From: Thysanoteuthis rhombus | Lineage: Eukaryota; Mollusca; Cephalopoda; Oegopsida; Thysanoteuthidae | Length of the DNA: 64,000 nt | NCBI GenBank assembly: GCA_963457665.1 | Contig: OY735234.1 | Span: forward strand, 600,001 to 664,000 | Direction of reading: 5' to 3' | Shown: positions 37,201 to 46,036 of the stretch, piece by piece | Layout of the letters: the number at the start of each line of letters is the position of its first letter | Position numbering within the stretch: the stretch's first letter is position 1 | The notes under the pieces: model-generated | What the model saw: the letters and a program-made list of their open reading frames with translations, nothing else | The model's database searches: none | Told to the model about the DNA's origin: nothing | Translations under genes and position numbers: made by a program

Positions 37201-40200
37201 TGTTTGAAGAGTTGATGTTCAAATCATCAGCCCTCTATCTCCATTTACGCAGCTTGTACACAATAGATGATAGCCAGCTAGACTACTTTGAAAATTGTAG
37301 AAACCCATATTGATTGACTAAACTAGTCCATACAATTTTTGTATTAATTTTCTATTCTATTGATATCTTTTATGATGAAGCTGTTAAGTTGTCCAAAATT
37401 TTAGAAAAAAAAGTGTTTATTTTACCATAAGTGTGACTTAATTTTCTTTTAAACTAATAATTTTCCAGGTCAAAGCCGCTGAGGAGTATTTATGTGGATA
37501 CTACATTTTGTTTTCCGAAGGCCTTTTACATCCCTAGTCGCGAGCAGTGTGAATCTGGAATCATTTCTCTTGTTAAATCGCATTTTCAGGAATATGGATC
37601 CAATGGCCATGTATGGATTGAATCCAGAACCAATTTTGGACATGAGATACTTCTTAAAGAACTTTCTTTACATATGAAAATGAAGGTGAGTTGGAAATAA
37701 GATCTTTGAATGTTCTGAACAAATTTTGCTCTGGGCATATTGAATAAATTCTTACTGTCTTTATAGCTTGCTTAAAGGTATATGGATTTACTCATGACTA
37801 TCTGATTGTCAACACAATATCTCCAAAAGTTCTCAATGAATTACAATGAAATTGTGTGGAAGAGTGAGCCATAGGCCAAGAAAGAACTGATCAAAGTTTG
37901 GGGCAAGTCCAAGAATTTCTTTTATAATTACCGTCCCTGCATCGTAGCAATATGTATACCTACACTATATCCAAAAGTTCTCAATGAATTACAATGAAGT
38001 TTTCTGAAAGGATAGGCTATGAAGCAAGGAAATATTGATTAGATTTTGTGGTGAATTCAGAAATTTCTTTTGGTTTGAGAGATATTCTTTCATTTTTTTT
38101 ATACTCTTGAATGTTTTGAAAAATAAATTTTCAAGATGGATGTATGCAAAAATAATCCCTTATGAAAGAGTTATACTTTTTATTTCCCTCTGCCGTTATT
38201 TACTTTTTTATACTTTCTGGATTTAAGACACATTTTCAAAAACGTCTATGATCAAAGGGAACTTTAGTGTCCCAAATTGATGGGTTTTTAAGAGGACATC
38301 ATAAACAAAGTGAAAAGTTACAATCTTGTATTAATTACAACACAAATACTGGTGATATGATATAAATGAATTAATAATACAATGTTTACTCAGCTTAGTA
38401 TAAATCAGTTCTGAATTTAAAGGTTTTTAATTCAATTCTAGGGAAAATGGTGGGGTGGAAATTTACAAAAACTGATTATATCATACAATTGATTTTAATT
38501 TTCAAATGTTAAATTAAATCGTAAATTGACAAAAGAGTATGAAAGAAATAGTTTCAAGTGATATCTTTTCCGCATTAAATTCAAATTTAAAAAAGAAAAG
38601 GAAAAGGTTATAGTGTACTGTTAATTAGTATTTTTAATTCTGATTTTCAAAGGTGGAATTTGATTTTTGATAAGAATTTAGACCTGATATTTTTCTGTAA
38701 TAATCCTTAAAAACACAGAAGACTTGGATTTTTGTTTCTATAACAAATTCTTTCAGGTAAGAATTGAATATGAAGTAAACAGCAACTTGGTATAAATTGA
38801 AAATAACTATGATTATGAATTGCGTTATATTATATTGAAACTCTGCTTGAAATGATCTCCCATTATTACAAGGTAAATGTATCATTGAGCCTAGACAACT
38901 CAAACAATAGATATTTAAAGAAATTGGGGCTGCTGCAGGAAATTTTGTTTGTTCTATCTATGTTGTCTAGGCCAAATAATACGTTCACCATGTAATAATG
39001 GGAGAGCATTTCAAATGAGAGTTTCAATATGATATAACGCAATTTATAATCATTCTGTTGGATCATATTTCTAATTCTCAGTAACATATCTATATATTTA
39101 TTCACTATCACTTTCGTATAATCTTTAGTCCTTTTTATCAAAATAATTTCACTTTTGTTGGACCCTCAAAAAACAAATGATCAGGAACTCATGCAATAAT
39201 TTGGGACACTAAAATACAATTTAACCAATCTTGGTTTTAGATGTTTTTGGGTATGTGGTTTAGCTCCAGGGTATCCACTTTTTCTCCATTTCACCTGTTC
39301 AAAGCTTTAAAAATTTACTTCAAGTAATGTTTTTATGCACTGAAGACATAAAACAGAATTCTATGTTCATTTTAAAATCAAAATGAAAAGTCTTCTGTGC
39401 ATAAAATGATCAGCCCAAGTAGATTTTGAAAGCTTTAAACAGGTGCAGGGAAGAAAAACTATAACTTTTTCGTCTTCCTCGAAAATTATAAAAAAATCTT
39501 TCAAGGGGAATAACTCTTTTGCATTCATGCTTGCACCCAATTGAAAGTCCATTTAGGAGGGGAATTTTCAAAAAAATAAAAAAAGTTTTTTCTCGACAAT
39601 AAGGAGTAAATATTCAAATTTTCAGTGCTTTAGCTCCAGTGATATGTTCTGCACATGTGATACATGCATGGCCAGCTAGCCAGACTAATTTAAAAGCTGA
39701 AGAAACTTATGTCAATAGTTTTGGCTGATGGTTCCTTGTAGATATTATCAGATTTTTGTTTCTTTTTAGATTCATGTGGTTCTTTGGAAAAAGCTTTTGT
39801 ACGATCAGATTCCTGGCCTTGAGAACATTTTCACAGAGAATGCAGAAGAGACCAGGATCCATGCTCACCCACAATATAAAGTAGGTCCATTTCTGTGAAT
39901 TTTGTACATCCAATTCTTTGTTTCTTTACCCAGTCTATCAGTGCACCTGACCCCCTTTTTTCCCTTCCACTTGGACTGGGGAGTTGGTGGTAGTTCATTT
40001 TGTCTGTCAAAATTAGTGTTTTGGTCTCCTTTATTTTACTTGAGCAATTTATAATAATCTCCTTCCTGCTTGCTAGGATCATTGAAGCTTTTCTAGAGCA
40101 CTTTCAATCATACATTTCTGCGGAAGTTCCCTACTCTGTCTGTTGCCTGCCAATTATGATGCTGGATGAGGGGTTGGACTTTCCCGTTTTTAATTCAGAG

Positions 40201-43200
40201 TTGTTTGGACTGGTTCCTTAGCTGGAAGGGAAAGAGATGAATTCATGCCTTTCCTAAGGACATTAGTGTGAAGGGAACGCTATCTCAGCCAGAGTTTGAA
40301 ATTCCATTTCCTGTCTTGGTAATAGTTAGACTACTCATAACTTCTACACTTTTTGTAACAGTTTGATGCCCATCTTAAAGACTGGTAAATTTTTTGTGAG
40401 AGTCTGGAATTCCGAGAAGTTTTTATGATTCCATGTAGTATCAGAGGCATAACTGATGGTGGAGAGAGGGGCTATTTGGAAACATCCCCTGGACCTTAAA
40501 TAGAGGTGGCCCCCAAAAGCTTTATCAATAGTAGTTCACCTACTGCATTTCTACAATAACAAGGATATACATACGTAACTTGCATGAATAATAACTCAGC
40601 CTTTGGGATTTGTTTTTCACCAATTAAATGATAGTGCATGTCTATTTATTGCAAATATTTCTCCTTCATCCAATCTCACTAAATGATGGAGGGCTCCCTC
40701 TTGTTGCCTAGCCTCCCTGGGCCTCCAAATTTCTAGCTATGTCACTGGCTAGTATTCTGACCTTTTTTGTTCATATCCCATATTTTCAGCTGATATTTTA
40801 AAAAAGGTTTTTAACTAAAATGTTATGATAACAACATCAAAGATGATGGTGATGGTGGTGGTGGTGGTGGTAGTAGTGGTAGTAGTAACAACAACAACAT
40901 TCATACTACTCCTCGGAGCCATCTCGGTAATCAGAAATAGATGATGCCTGCAGCAAGTAGGTTCCATGCTTAATCACTTTACAGTCGACCACATCTCAGC
41001 ACTCTGCCTTCTTATTTAGAAAACATGGGAGTTCAGGAAAGACTGTCACCATTACATTGGTTTTTAAGATCTCAAGGTCACCTTTGACTCTGCCAGCAGT
41101 TTTATACGAATGCTGGAAGCTGTGCTCATGTAAATGGCAAGAACTACTTGAGCATATTCTGTGAGTGTCTCTTGGCGATTACATCTTATCCGAGCTGGAG
41201 TACGCAGACAAAACTACCATGCTCTGCGACACACTCAGCCTGCTCTGACTGATGAGGAAGCTGGACCCAAGCATCAATTGGTCTAATACCAAAATCATGC
41301 ATGTTGACAATTGCCCAGACCCTTCCTTTCAGTTTCAGCAACAATGAAGTGGAATTCGTCTTGACCTTCAACAATCATCTCCAAGACTGGCAACCTCAAA
41401 CCAAAAATAAATTGCAGACAAGGATTTGTTTTTAGAGCCATGCAGTCTCTTTTGAGACACTTGTGAAAGCATCAAACTATCTCATGAAGGATGGAACACT
41501 GTGTATATGACACTGCAGTATTATTGTTTTTTCTGTATGGGTCTGAGACCTGGTCACTGATCAAGACGTTGGCGGCTAGACCTGACTGCTTGACTGAGGG
41601 CATCCACTGGTCCCAACATATCACTAACAAAGAATTTTGAGGGTGGACCTAACAACTACCTGCCTCATGGCACATCGACGCATTTGGGGTGGACATACCT
41701 TGCACCTCCCTCCACAACTTCAATTGGGCCATCTTGAATATTGATCGCAAAAGACTGGATGGAGTTGATCCAGGGGTGCACCTTACACCTGCTGACCTCA
41801 GACCATGCAATGTCTCCGTGGCACAGGCTGAATACCTAGTATTGGATGGATACTGGATAGATCAGCAATAAAGCAAATGACTCATTTTTTATCAAAACAG
41901 AATTAAGATTGTTCAACTTTTTGTGAAACTCCACAAAAAATGTTTGATATTTTCTGAATTTTTATTATTACTGACAGATACGAAAGCGAACTGAAAATGT
42001 TTTTTAAATATCAGTTCTGTTTTCAGTGTGTCTGATGTTTTTCCTTTTTTTTTCACAGCGATTGGCAGAGAATACTTTACCTTGTGGTTATGTCCCACCA
42101 AATAATAATATGAATTTGATGAAAATCAGACCATCCACCATGTGGTTCACTATGATACCTGAGATTGTCAATATTGTTCAGCCGCTGGAAGCTGGCTGGT
42201 ATCGAGCTTGTTATTCTTTCCACTCATCTTATGCAGAGATACGAGATTTGATTCAGTATTTGAAGCCAGCACGAGTCTTTCCAAATGTGATTCCCTACTC
42301 AAAGAAACTTGATGAGGTAAGATTACAATCCATGTTTATTCAGAAACCTTTCTATGAGAAGGTTTTCATTGTCTACACCAGTGTTTCACAAACTTTTTTG
42401 AGTATCTATTCCATAACCCCTCCCCGTAAAGTTGGTCAAAGATCAAATTTGAATAGTTTAAAAAGAGATGGAAGCAATTATTTTATGACCAAATATATAA
42501 TGGTACAAAAGTATCCAAAAGTACATATGGTAGGAGGTATTGATTGCTGCCCTGAATTTTCAAATGACCCTTGAAGGAGTGGTAACTGTACTGGTATGTA
42601 CCTTTCCTGAGCAAATTAAAGAATCTTCAGTATTCTCAGTAGTTTTCATCACACAGCACATCACATCCATTGAGGCTATTCTATACTTTCCATGTTAAGT
42701 ATTTCTCCAGACATCTCTCTTTTCCAAACTTGTACCTTGGACTATTGAGTGTAACACTAACTGAATTTTCACTAGCCGACATCAAAGGCGTAATTCAGTT
42801 TATCTGATACCTAAATTGAAATCAAAACTTAATTATCATTTAAACAAAATATATTAAGGGAGGAGTTTCAACTAATTTTGTTCAGAAGATTAAAATTTCC
42901 AGTGACCGTATAAATATGATTACACTTGTTCAATGATTCAGTTGCTTGACTTTTTCAATTTAACTTTTTTCAAAAATAGCTTTATTTAAAAATCAATAAA
43001 TTTCAAATCAATTTTTTATAATATAAAGTTGTTTAAAACTGTAAATTGTTTCAATTTCAATATCCTTAGCTTAATGTTATCGGCTGGTTATTGTTATCTA
43101 AACGATCATCCCAAAATGATCACAGTAAGCAGCTTTCTCTATAAATGGATACACGTGCATGTTTATTTTGTAATAATACATTATACTTATGTTGTGTTTC

Positions 43201-43915
43201 AGATTCAAGACATACTCAATTCATTTCTCTCAACTCCACATTATGGGCATTTTAGTTCAGTAGAATCTGTGGATCAACCTCTTGGAATCATGAAGATTCC
43301 AAAAGCATCTGTTGAAGGTAAATCTTATTCAATCTATCCATCTATTATGGTCTGTTTACATCTATCGATCTTTCAGTTATTTCGTAATCATCTCTTTCAA
43401 TCTGTATGTATGTATCTTGGTCTTTTAATATCTGTCTTGGTCTGTACACAAGTATCTGTCTATATATATGTATAAAATGAATATAAGGGTATTGATTAAT
43501 GGTTAATCTGACAGATATGTAAGTAAGATGACAATTTCAAAAGACTGTTTAAGACAAATTTTGTGGTGGGTGGAGGAAGTGGTGTGTTGGTAGATCATGT
43601 TTGTGGCAATTTTGGTGATACGCATATCATGACCTCAGAGTAAACTCAGTGGTGGAATGTATGTCATGACCTTCGGAGAATTCCCTGCTAGATTTTAGGT
43701 CATCAGTGCTGCTTAGATAATCAGGTGTTTAGTCTGAAGTCAATTTAGAATTTGATTTATGGAGAATTTGTGTCCATAGGAAGGGAGGAATATGTTCTTG
43801 TTACTGGTGTGTGTTCAGTCATACAGGGGTATCTGTCTTGAACAGTCTTCTGATATTGTCATTCTACTCACATATATTGTATAAATTGCAACAATATACA
43901 TAGAAAAATGATTTT

Positions 43916-43974
<59 letters not shown>

Positions 43975-46036
43975 ATCCTGCAAAATATACATACATAGTT
44001 TTCAATTATGAAAAATACCATATTTTATTTTGTCTAGCTTTTAACCACAATGTTTTCAGTCAAGTCGGTTTTGGTTGAGGTTTTAATTCACACCCAATAT
44101 GAGTGGAGTGGGCTGTGTCTTGTACCAACCCATATATTAACAAAGCCATCATGAATTAGCAGGTTCTTTCTGATTTTTCTTATTTCTTTTTCTAGATTCT
44201 GTTTCTGTTGGAGATTGTGCTTTTGATGACACCTTAAGCCAGTCAAGAAATTCCCAAGAAGAGACTTCCATTCAGAATTCACAGTCGTCTTATGAGGGAA
44301 GCTGCAAGACTGAAAGTGAACTTGATTTGTACAGTGATGAAGAATCAAAGAATTCTTCACAGACGTCTGCAGCCAAAGATGAACCCAAAATGAATTCCTT
44401 ACCATTAAATGGTTCCTTGCAGTCTAGTTGTTCCTTACCAGATCACATTGAAGACAACAGTGATGATAGTGAATATGAAGAGGAAATGTTTCTGAATGAG
44501 AAATCAGTTGGAACATCCGTGAATTTACCTGAGAACAAATTCTCGGAAGGAAAGGATGAAGAGCAGAAAATAAAGGATTTATTAGGTCCATCTCGTACGT
44601 TAAAGTCTGATGCTAGTCAAGCTAGTACATGTAAGTCTCCCGCTAAAGATAATTACAAAGAACACACGACCGAACAGAGAGCAGATACATCCAATTCCAG
44701 GTACAGTTGCAATGGACAAGCTGATGAGGAGGAGGAAATCGGTGCAAAAAAGTCCAGGGATAAAATTGACCTTCGAAAAATCTTTGGTTCACCAAATAGC
44801 TTTTTTGAACCGCTTATCAACTCGGAATCTTCCAACCAAATTTGTCAAAATCAAAATGTTTCTGCTATGTTTGTATCAAGTAAGAATTTGGAAGATGACT
44901 GTTCAGAGCCTGAGATGAATGTACTGAGACAAACAAGTGATTGTGAAATAAATACTGATGATCAGAAAGAAAGTCCTGCTGGTGATGCTGTCAACAGTCA
45001 TGAGTCGTTTAATGGGAATTCTGTAGATTCTTATAACACCACAGAGGAGAAGGCTATTGAGGACGATAAACAGCGAGAAGATCAGAAAGAAGTTGATTTA
45101 GTCACAGAACAAAAGGTAAACTGTAGTTTGGATTTGAAGATTCCAGAATTAGAGGGAAGGCTTTTTGCTTCTACATCAAACAAAAGACACAAAACAAATA
45201 ATGAGGAAGAGGAGTGTAGTCAAATGAAATCCTGCAAAATAGATTTGTCTTTGAACAGCATGAAACGGCAATCACACAGAATTCCTTCAAAGGAAATGGA
45301 TAATGTAAAAGTGGACACCAAGAAGGAATCATTACAAATGAAGATGGAAGTGGATATTACTTCTAAAAGTCAGGATGGAAATAGTAGCAAGGAAAAACTT
45401 ATTACACTTTCAGAGGATTTTCAGCTCTTTAACTCGAATGCTAGTGGACTTGCAGTCTCAGTTACCAATAAAACTTTTGGGGAAAATAAAAAATCAATAA
45501 AATGTGATGATAAACCATCTTTTAATAAGAAAAACAGAAAGAACAATCAGAGTTTAAATCTTAAAGACAGGATTCTCAATGATGAGAACTGTCAATCATC
45601 CTTTGGTAACCAAGTTCCGCCTATTGATTCCAGTTCGGACATCTCTGGGTCGACACACGCAGACATCAAATTAAAAAAATCCAATGTCGCAAGAGAGATC
45701 AAATTGTCCCAGGAGAGTACAAAATCCGATGTTTCCATTGAAATTATTAAAGAAATTTCCAAGAAAGAGAAAAACCAAGTTGTTGAAATCAGTGACTCTG
45801 ATAATGATGATTGCATTGCCATTGACTTTGATAGTGATAGAACTCTTCCTCCAAGCCCTGGTATCCTGGAAAGTCCCCAGGAACTTTTTAGCCCCTCCAA
45901 TGCAATAACCGATTTGTCCAATGTTTGTGACTCGAGTGACAATGATGGAGTGGTTATCATAGAAACCGTTAGGCCAATTCAAAATGGAGGTAGGAGTCTC
46001 CCAAGAAAAAGAAACAGCATCATTCAGTTAGATTAA
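25158..46036 (+). CDS. DCLRE1C: Artemis nuclease (DNA cross-link repair 1C, SNM1C)
   Basis: Endonuclease that works with DNA-PKcs to open hairpins and trim ends in nonhomologous end joining; nuclear. Eleven GT-AG exons: 25158-25266, 28820-28871, 30951-31035, 33431-33493, 35526-35581, 36613-36708, 37469-37685, 39770-39880, 42059-42316, 43203-43317, 44196-46036. Every junction stays in frame; the product is 1000 residues (human 692). Residues 1-155 and 320-385 form the metallo-beta-lactamase fold, with the beta-CASP insert between them. Metal-site residues by homology: D17, H33, H35, D37, H38, H116, D137, D164, and H318 of FHSSY. The start MSTFEGRMKEY parallels human MSSFEGQMAEY and has an in-frame TAA at 25143. 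It is Artemis rather than Apollo (DCLRE1B), by the N-terminus and YVDTTFC. The tail (388-1000) is acidic and low-complexity. Confidence 0.96.
26390..27010 (+). repeat. Tandem array, about 240-bp unit, three copies
   Basis: The block 'gctaaaaacctgctttgggg' (with variants) starts at about 26408, 26655 and 26892. Each is followed by 'tcccattag', 'gtggccatagct' and, at the unit end, 'acagatgttcactgaatt' or 'acagatatttggtgaatt'. Single units of the same block occur inside repeat R1 copies at 37.15 kb. Confidence 0.65.
28085..28295 (-). repeat. tRNA-derived SINE-like copy
   Basis: On the minus strand: TGGTAGCGTAATTGGTGGAA (A-box-like), then GAGAGTTTAAGTTTTGC (B-box-like), then a tail shared with 30.10-30.32, 32.92-33.12 and 53.22-53.40 kb. 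Confidence 0.55.
28820..28871 (+). CDS. DCLRE1C: DCLRE1C exon 2
   Basis: 52 bp. Completes HTDHTVGL (D37, H38) and codes DQVSFFSRLKQR. Acceptor TTCATTCCAG, donor GTAAGT. Confidence 0.92.
30105..30330 (-). repeat. tRNA-derived SINE-like copy
   Basis: On the minus strand the B-box-like segment is AAGTTCAAGAATCAC, followed by a tail with 'aagcaac', 'gatgaaag' and 'caatgcttt' blocks shared with the copy at 32.81-33.12 kb. The head is decayed. Confidence 0.5.
30420..30890 (+). repeat. Blocks R3+R4, intron 2 copy
   Basis: R3: 'attctgct', 'tttcaccctttctctt', 'gcaatgtaaggaaca'-like, 'gggagcaaaaagg', 'attcattcat'. R4: AGAAATACATACATGGGAGT, then 'ttgttaacactcatagaatt'. The same order recurs in intron 4 at 33.65-34.08 and 35.37-35.48 kb. 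Confidence 0.6.
30951..31035 (+). CDS. DCLRE1C: DCLRE1C exon 3
   Basis: 85 bp. Codes GDCYLYCSTITRILLLDNKK then YGHLAPYV, against human [20 protein letters not shown]. Acceptor TTATTTTTCAG, donor GTGAGT. Confidence 0.92.
31036..33430. other. DCLRE1C intron 3
   Basis: Contains a unit at 31.39-31.56 kb (CACTGCACTGCCTTGTGTGC ... GAGTAATTGCGGTGCATACA) that recurs twice in tandem at 56.42-56.64 kb, and a complete SINE copy at 32.81-33.12 kb. Confidence 0.5.
32811..33120 (+). repeat. tRNA-derived SINE, best-preserved copy
   Basis: Head at about 32817-32905 with TATGGCTTAATTGGTAAG (A box) and CTAGTTCAAATCTCATC (B box), about 50 bp apart as in a tRNA, followed by a tail of about 200 bp shared with the minus-strand copies at 28.09, 30.11 and 53.23 kb. 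Confidence 0.65.
33431..33493 (+). CDS. DCLRE1C: DCLRE1C exon 4
   Basis: 63 bp, phase 0. Codes KPLETLCPTTIDIPAACDKN then Q; the human counterpart runs ETPTQISLVDEASGEKEE. Donor GTAAGT. The weakest-conserved exon, but frame and position fit. Confidence 0.88.
33494..35525. other. DCLRE1C intron 4
   Basis: R3-like block at 33.65-34.08 kb, a copy of repeat R1 at 34.08-34.48 kb, about 0.9 kb of AT-rich DNA, then an R4-like block at 35.37-35.48 kb just before exon 5. Confidence 0.55.
34075..34480 (+). repeat. Dispersed repeat R1, copy A
   Basis: Starts AGGTCTGGTTAGTCATACAA, then 'agcatgcc', 'ccttttgttggg', 'tgaatgct', and near the end GTGACACATACAAAG and 'gacagttt'. Other copies: 36.91-37.33 kb, 55.66-55.81 kb (5' part), 56.66-57.03 plus 57.95-58.03 kb, and 39.54-39.75 kb (3' part). 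Confidence 0.65.
35526..35581 (+). CDS. DCLRE1C: DCLRE1C exon 5
   Basis: 56 bp. Codes NTTVLVTLLPAAHCLGSV with metal ligand H116 (human H115). The family motif HCPGS reads HCLGS here. Donor GTAAGT splits codon M122. Confidence 0.93.
35582..36612. other. DCLRE1C intron 5
   Basis: AT-rich; no repeat or gene recognised. Confidence 0.5.
36613..36708 (+). CDS. DCLRE1C: DCLRE1C exon 6
   Basis: 96 bp. Codes FLFEGDEGNVLYTGDFRWGM with D137 (human D136), then SEATKMPCLDP. Acceptor CATTTTTAG, donor GTAGGT. Confidence 0.94.
36709..37468. other. DCLRE1C intron 6
   Basis: Mostly repeat R1 copy B (about 36912-37330: TAGGTCTGGTTGGTTATTCA ... AACTTGCTAAAAACCTG ... 'agccagctagac'). Confidence 0.55.
37469..37685 (+). 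CDS. DCLRE1C: DCLRE1C exon 7
   Basis: 217 bp, residues 154-226. Codes SIYVDTTFC with D164 (human D165), then the beta-CASP opening AFYIPSREQCESGIISLV and ESRTNFGHEILLKELS. Acceptor ATTTTCCAG, donor GTGAGT. Confidence 0.95.
37686..39769. other. DCLRE1C intron 7
   Basis: Repeat R2 on the minus strand (37.75-38.06 kb), a foldback element (38.81-39.05 kb) and an R1 3' fragment (39.54-39.75 kb) that ends about 25 bp before exon 8. Confidence 0.55.
38813..39049. mobile_element. Foldback (hairpin) element
   Basis: Left arm about 38813-38899 and right arm about 38962-39049 are inverted copies: read from the loop outward both run GTTGTCTAGG, 'gtaataatgggaga', 'catttcaa', 'gagtttcaatat' and 'gatataacgcaatt' with a few mismatches over about 87 bp. 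The loop is 62 bp. A third, single arm lies at 63311-63400 in plus orientation. Confidence 0.75.
39770..39880 (+). CDS. DCLRE1C: DCLRE1C exon 8
   Basis: 111 bp, residues 227-263, phase 0. Codes IHVVLWKKLLYDQIPGLENI ... TRIHAHPQYK. H228 and H257 align with human zinc ligands H228 and H254; H259 replaces human C256. Donor GTAGGT. Confidence 0.93.
40440..40760 (+). repeat. Dispersed repeat R8, copy 2
   Basis: Second copy of the repeat at 22.39-22.60 kb: 'agaggtggcccccaaaagc', AATAGTAGTTCACCTACTGC and CCTCCAAATTTCTAGCTATG. Confidence 0.65.
40843..40905 (+). repeat. GGT/AGT trinucleotide microsatellite
   Basis: Run of GGT changing to AGT and then ACA units. Confidence 0.8.
41150..41750 (+). pseudogene. 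Non-LTR retrotransposon reverse transcriptase remnant
   Basis: Plus-strand reading with stops and frame changes: LSELEYADKTTMLCDT at about 41186 (RT catalytic YADD, here YADK), then KLDPSINWSNTKIMH, VEFVLTFN, and FFLYGSETWSLIK with HITNKEF. These are the blocks found in order in LINE RT domains (YADD, GLxxNxxKTK, FxYLG, LLYGSETW, ITN). Dead copy inside DCLRE1C intron 8. Confidence 0.7.
42059..42316 (+). CDS. DCLRE1C: DCLRE1C exon 9
   Basis: 258 bp, residues 264-349. Codes LPCGY (zinc ligand C272), KIRPSTMWF, and YRACYSFHSSYAEIRDLI with H318, ending FPNVIPYSKKLDE. Acceptor TTTTTTTCACAG, donor GTAAGA. Confidence 0.95.
42317..43202. other. DCLRE1C intron 9
   Basis: The exon 9 frame stays open about 258 bp past the donor (to 42574) but shows no homology. 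The rest is AT-rich with no recognised element. Confidence 0.5.
43203..43317 (+). CDS. DCLRE1C: DCLRE1C exon 10
   Basis: 115 bp, residues 350-387 plus one base. IQDILNSFLSTPHYGHFSSV then VDQPLGIMKIPKASVE; the human counterpart is VVEILKPLCRS. Donor GTAAAT. End of the folded catalytic region. Confidence 0.9.
43318..44195. other. DCLRE1C intron 10
   Basis: Contains an uninterrupted TA run at 43922-43970; otherwise nothing recognised. Confidence 0.5.
43922..43970. repeat. TA microsatellite
   Basis: Uninterrupted TA run of about 49 bp. Confidence 0.95.
44196..46036 (+). CDS. DCLRE1C: DCLRE1C exon 11 (C-terminal tail)
   Basis: 1841 bp, residues 388-1000, in frame from the acceptor (CTTTTTCTAG) to TAA at 46034-46036. 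Rich in Ser, Asp, Glu, Lys and Asn, with almost no hydrophobic clusters apart from KIDLRKIFGSPNSFFEPL (about 576-593) and, near the end, VVEISDSD (916-923) and VVIIE (973-977). Ends LPRKRNSIIQLD. Human Artemis also codes its regulatory tail in a large last exon. I could not identify a clear ligase IV-binding motif. Confidence 0.92.
45779..45964 (+). other. DCLRE1C: SUMO-interaction-like motifs in Artemis tail
   Basis: Codes VVEISDSDNDD (residues 916-926), IAIDFDSD (928-935) and DNDGVVIIETV (969-979). Short hydrophobic cores next to acidic or Ser residues are the usual form of SUMO-interaction motifs. Functional status is inferred. Confidence 0.4.

Larger units (their letters stand above)
39881..42058. 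other. DCLRE1C intron 8
   Basis: Holds repeat pieces at 40.2-40.4 kb (like 14.2 kb), R8 copy 2 at 40.44-40.76 kb, a GGT-rich microsatellite at 40.84-40.90 kb and a non-LTR reverse transcriptase remnant at 41.15-41.75 kb. Confidence 0.55.

Noticed and set aside
42317..42574. Read-through extension of Artemis exon 9
   Set aside because: The frame stays open but sequence after the GTAAGA donor has no homology, while splicing to exon 10 keeps frame and homology.
25158..46036. Identity as Apollo (DCLRE1B) or SNM1A (DCLRE1A)
   Set aside because: The N-terminus, YVDTTFC, IHAxxP...LPCG, and FHSSYAEIRD with a long tail match Artemis rather than Apollo or SNM1A.
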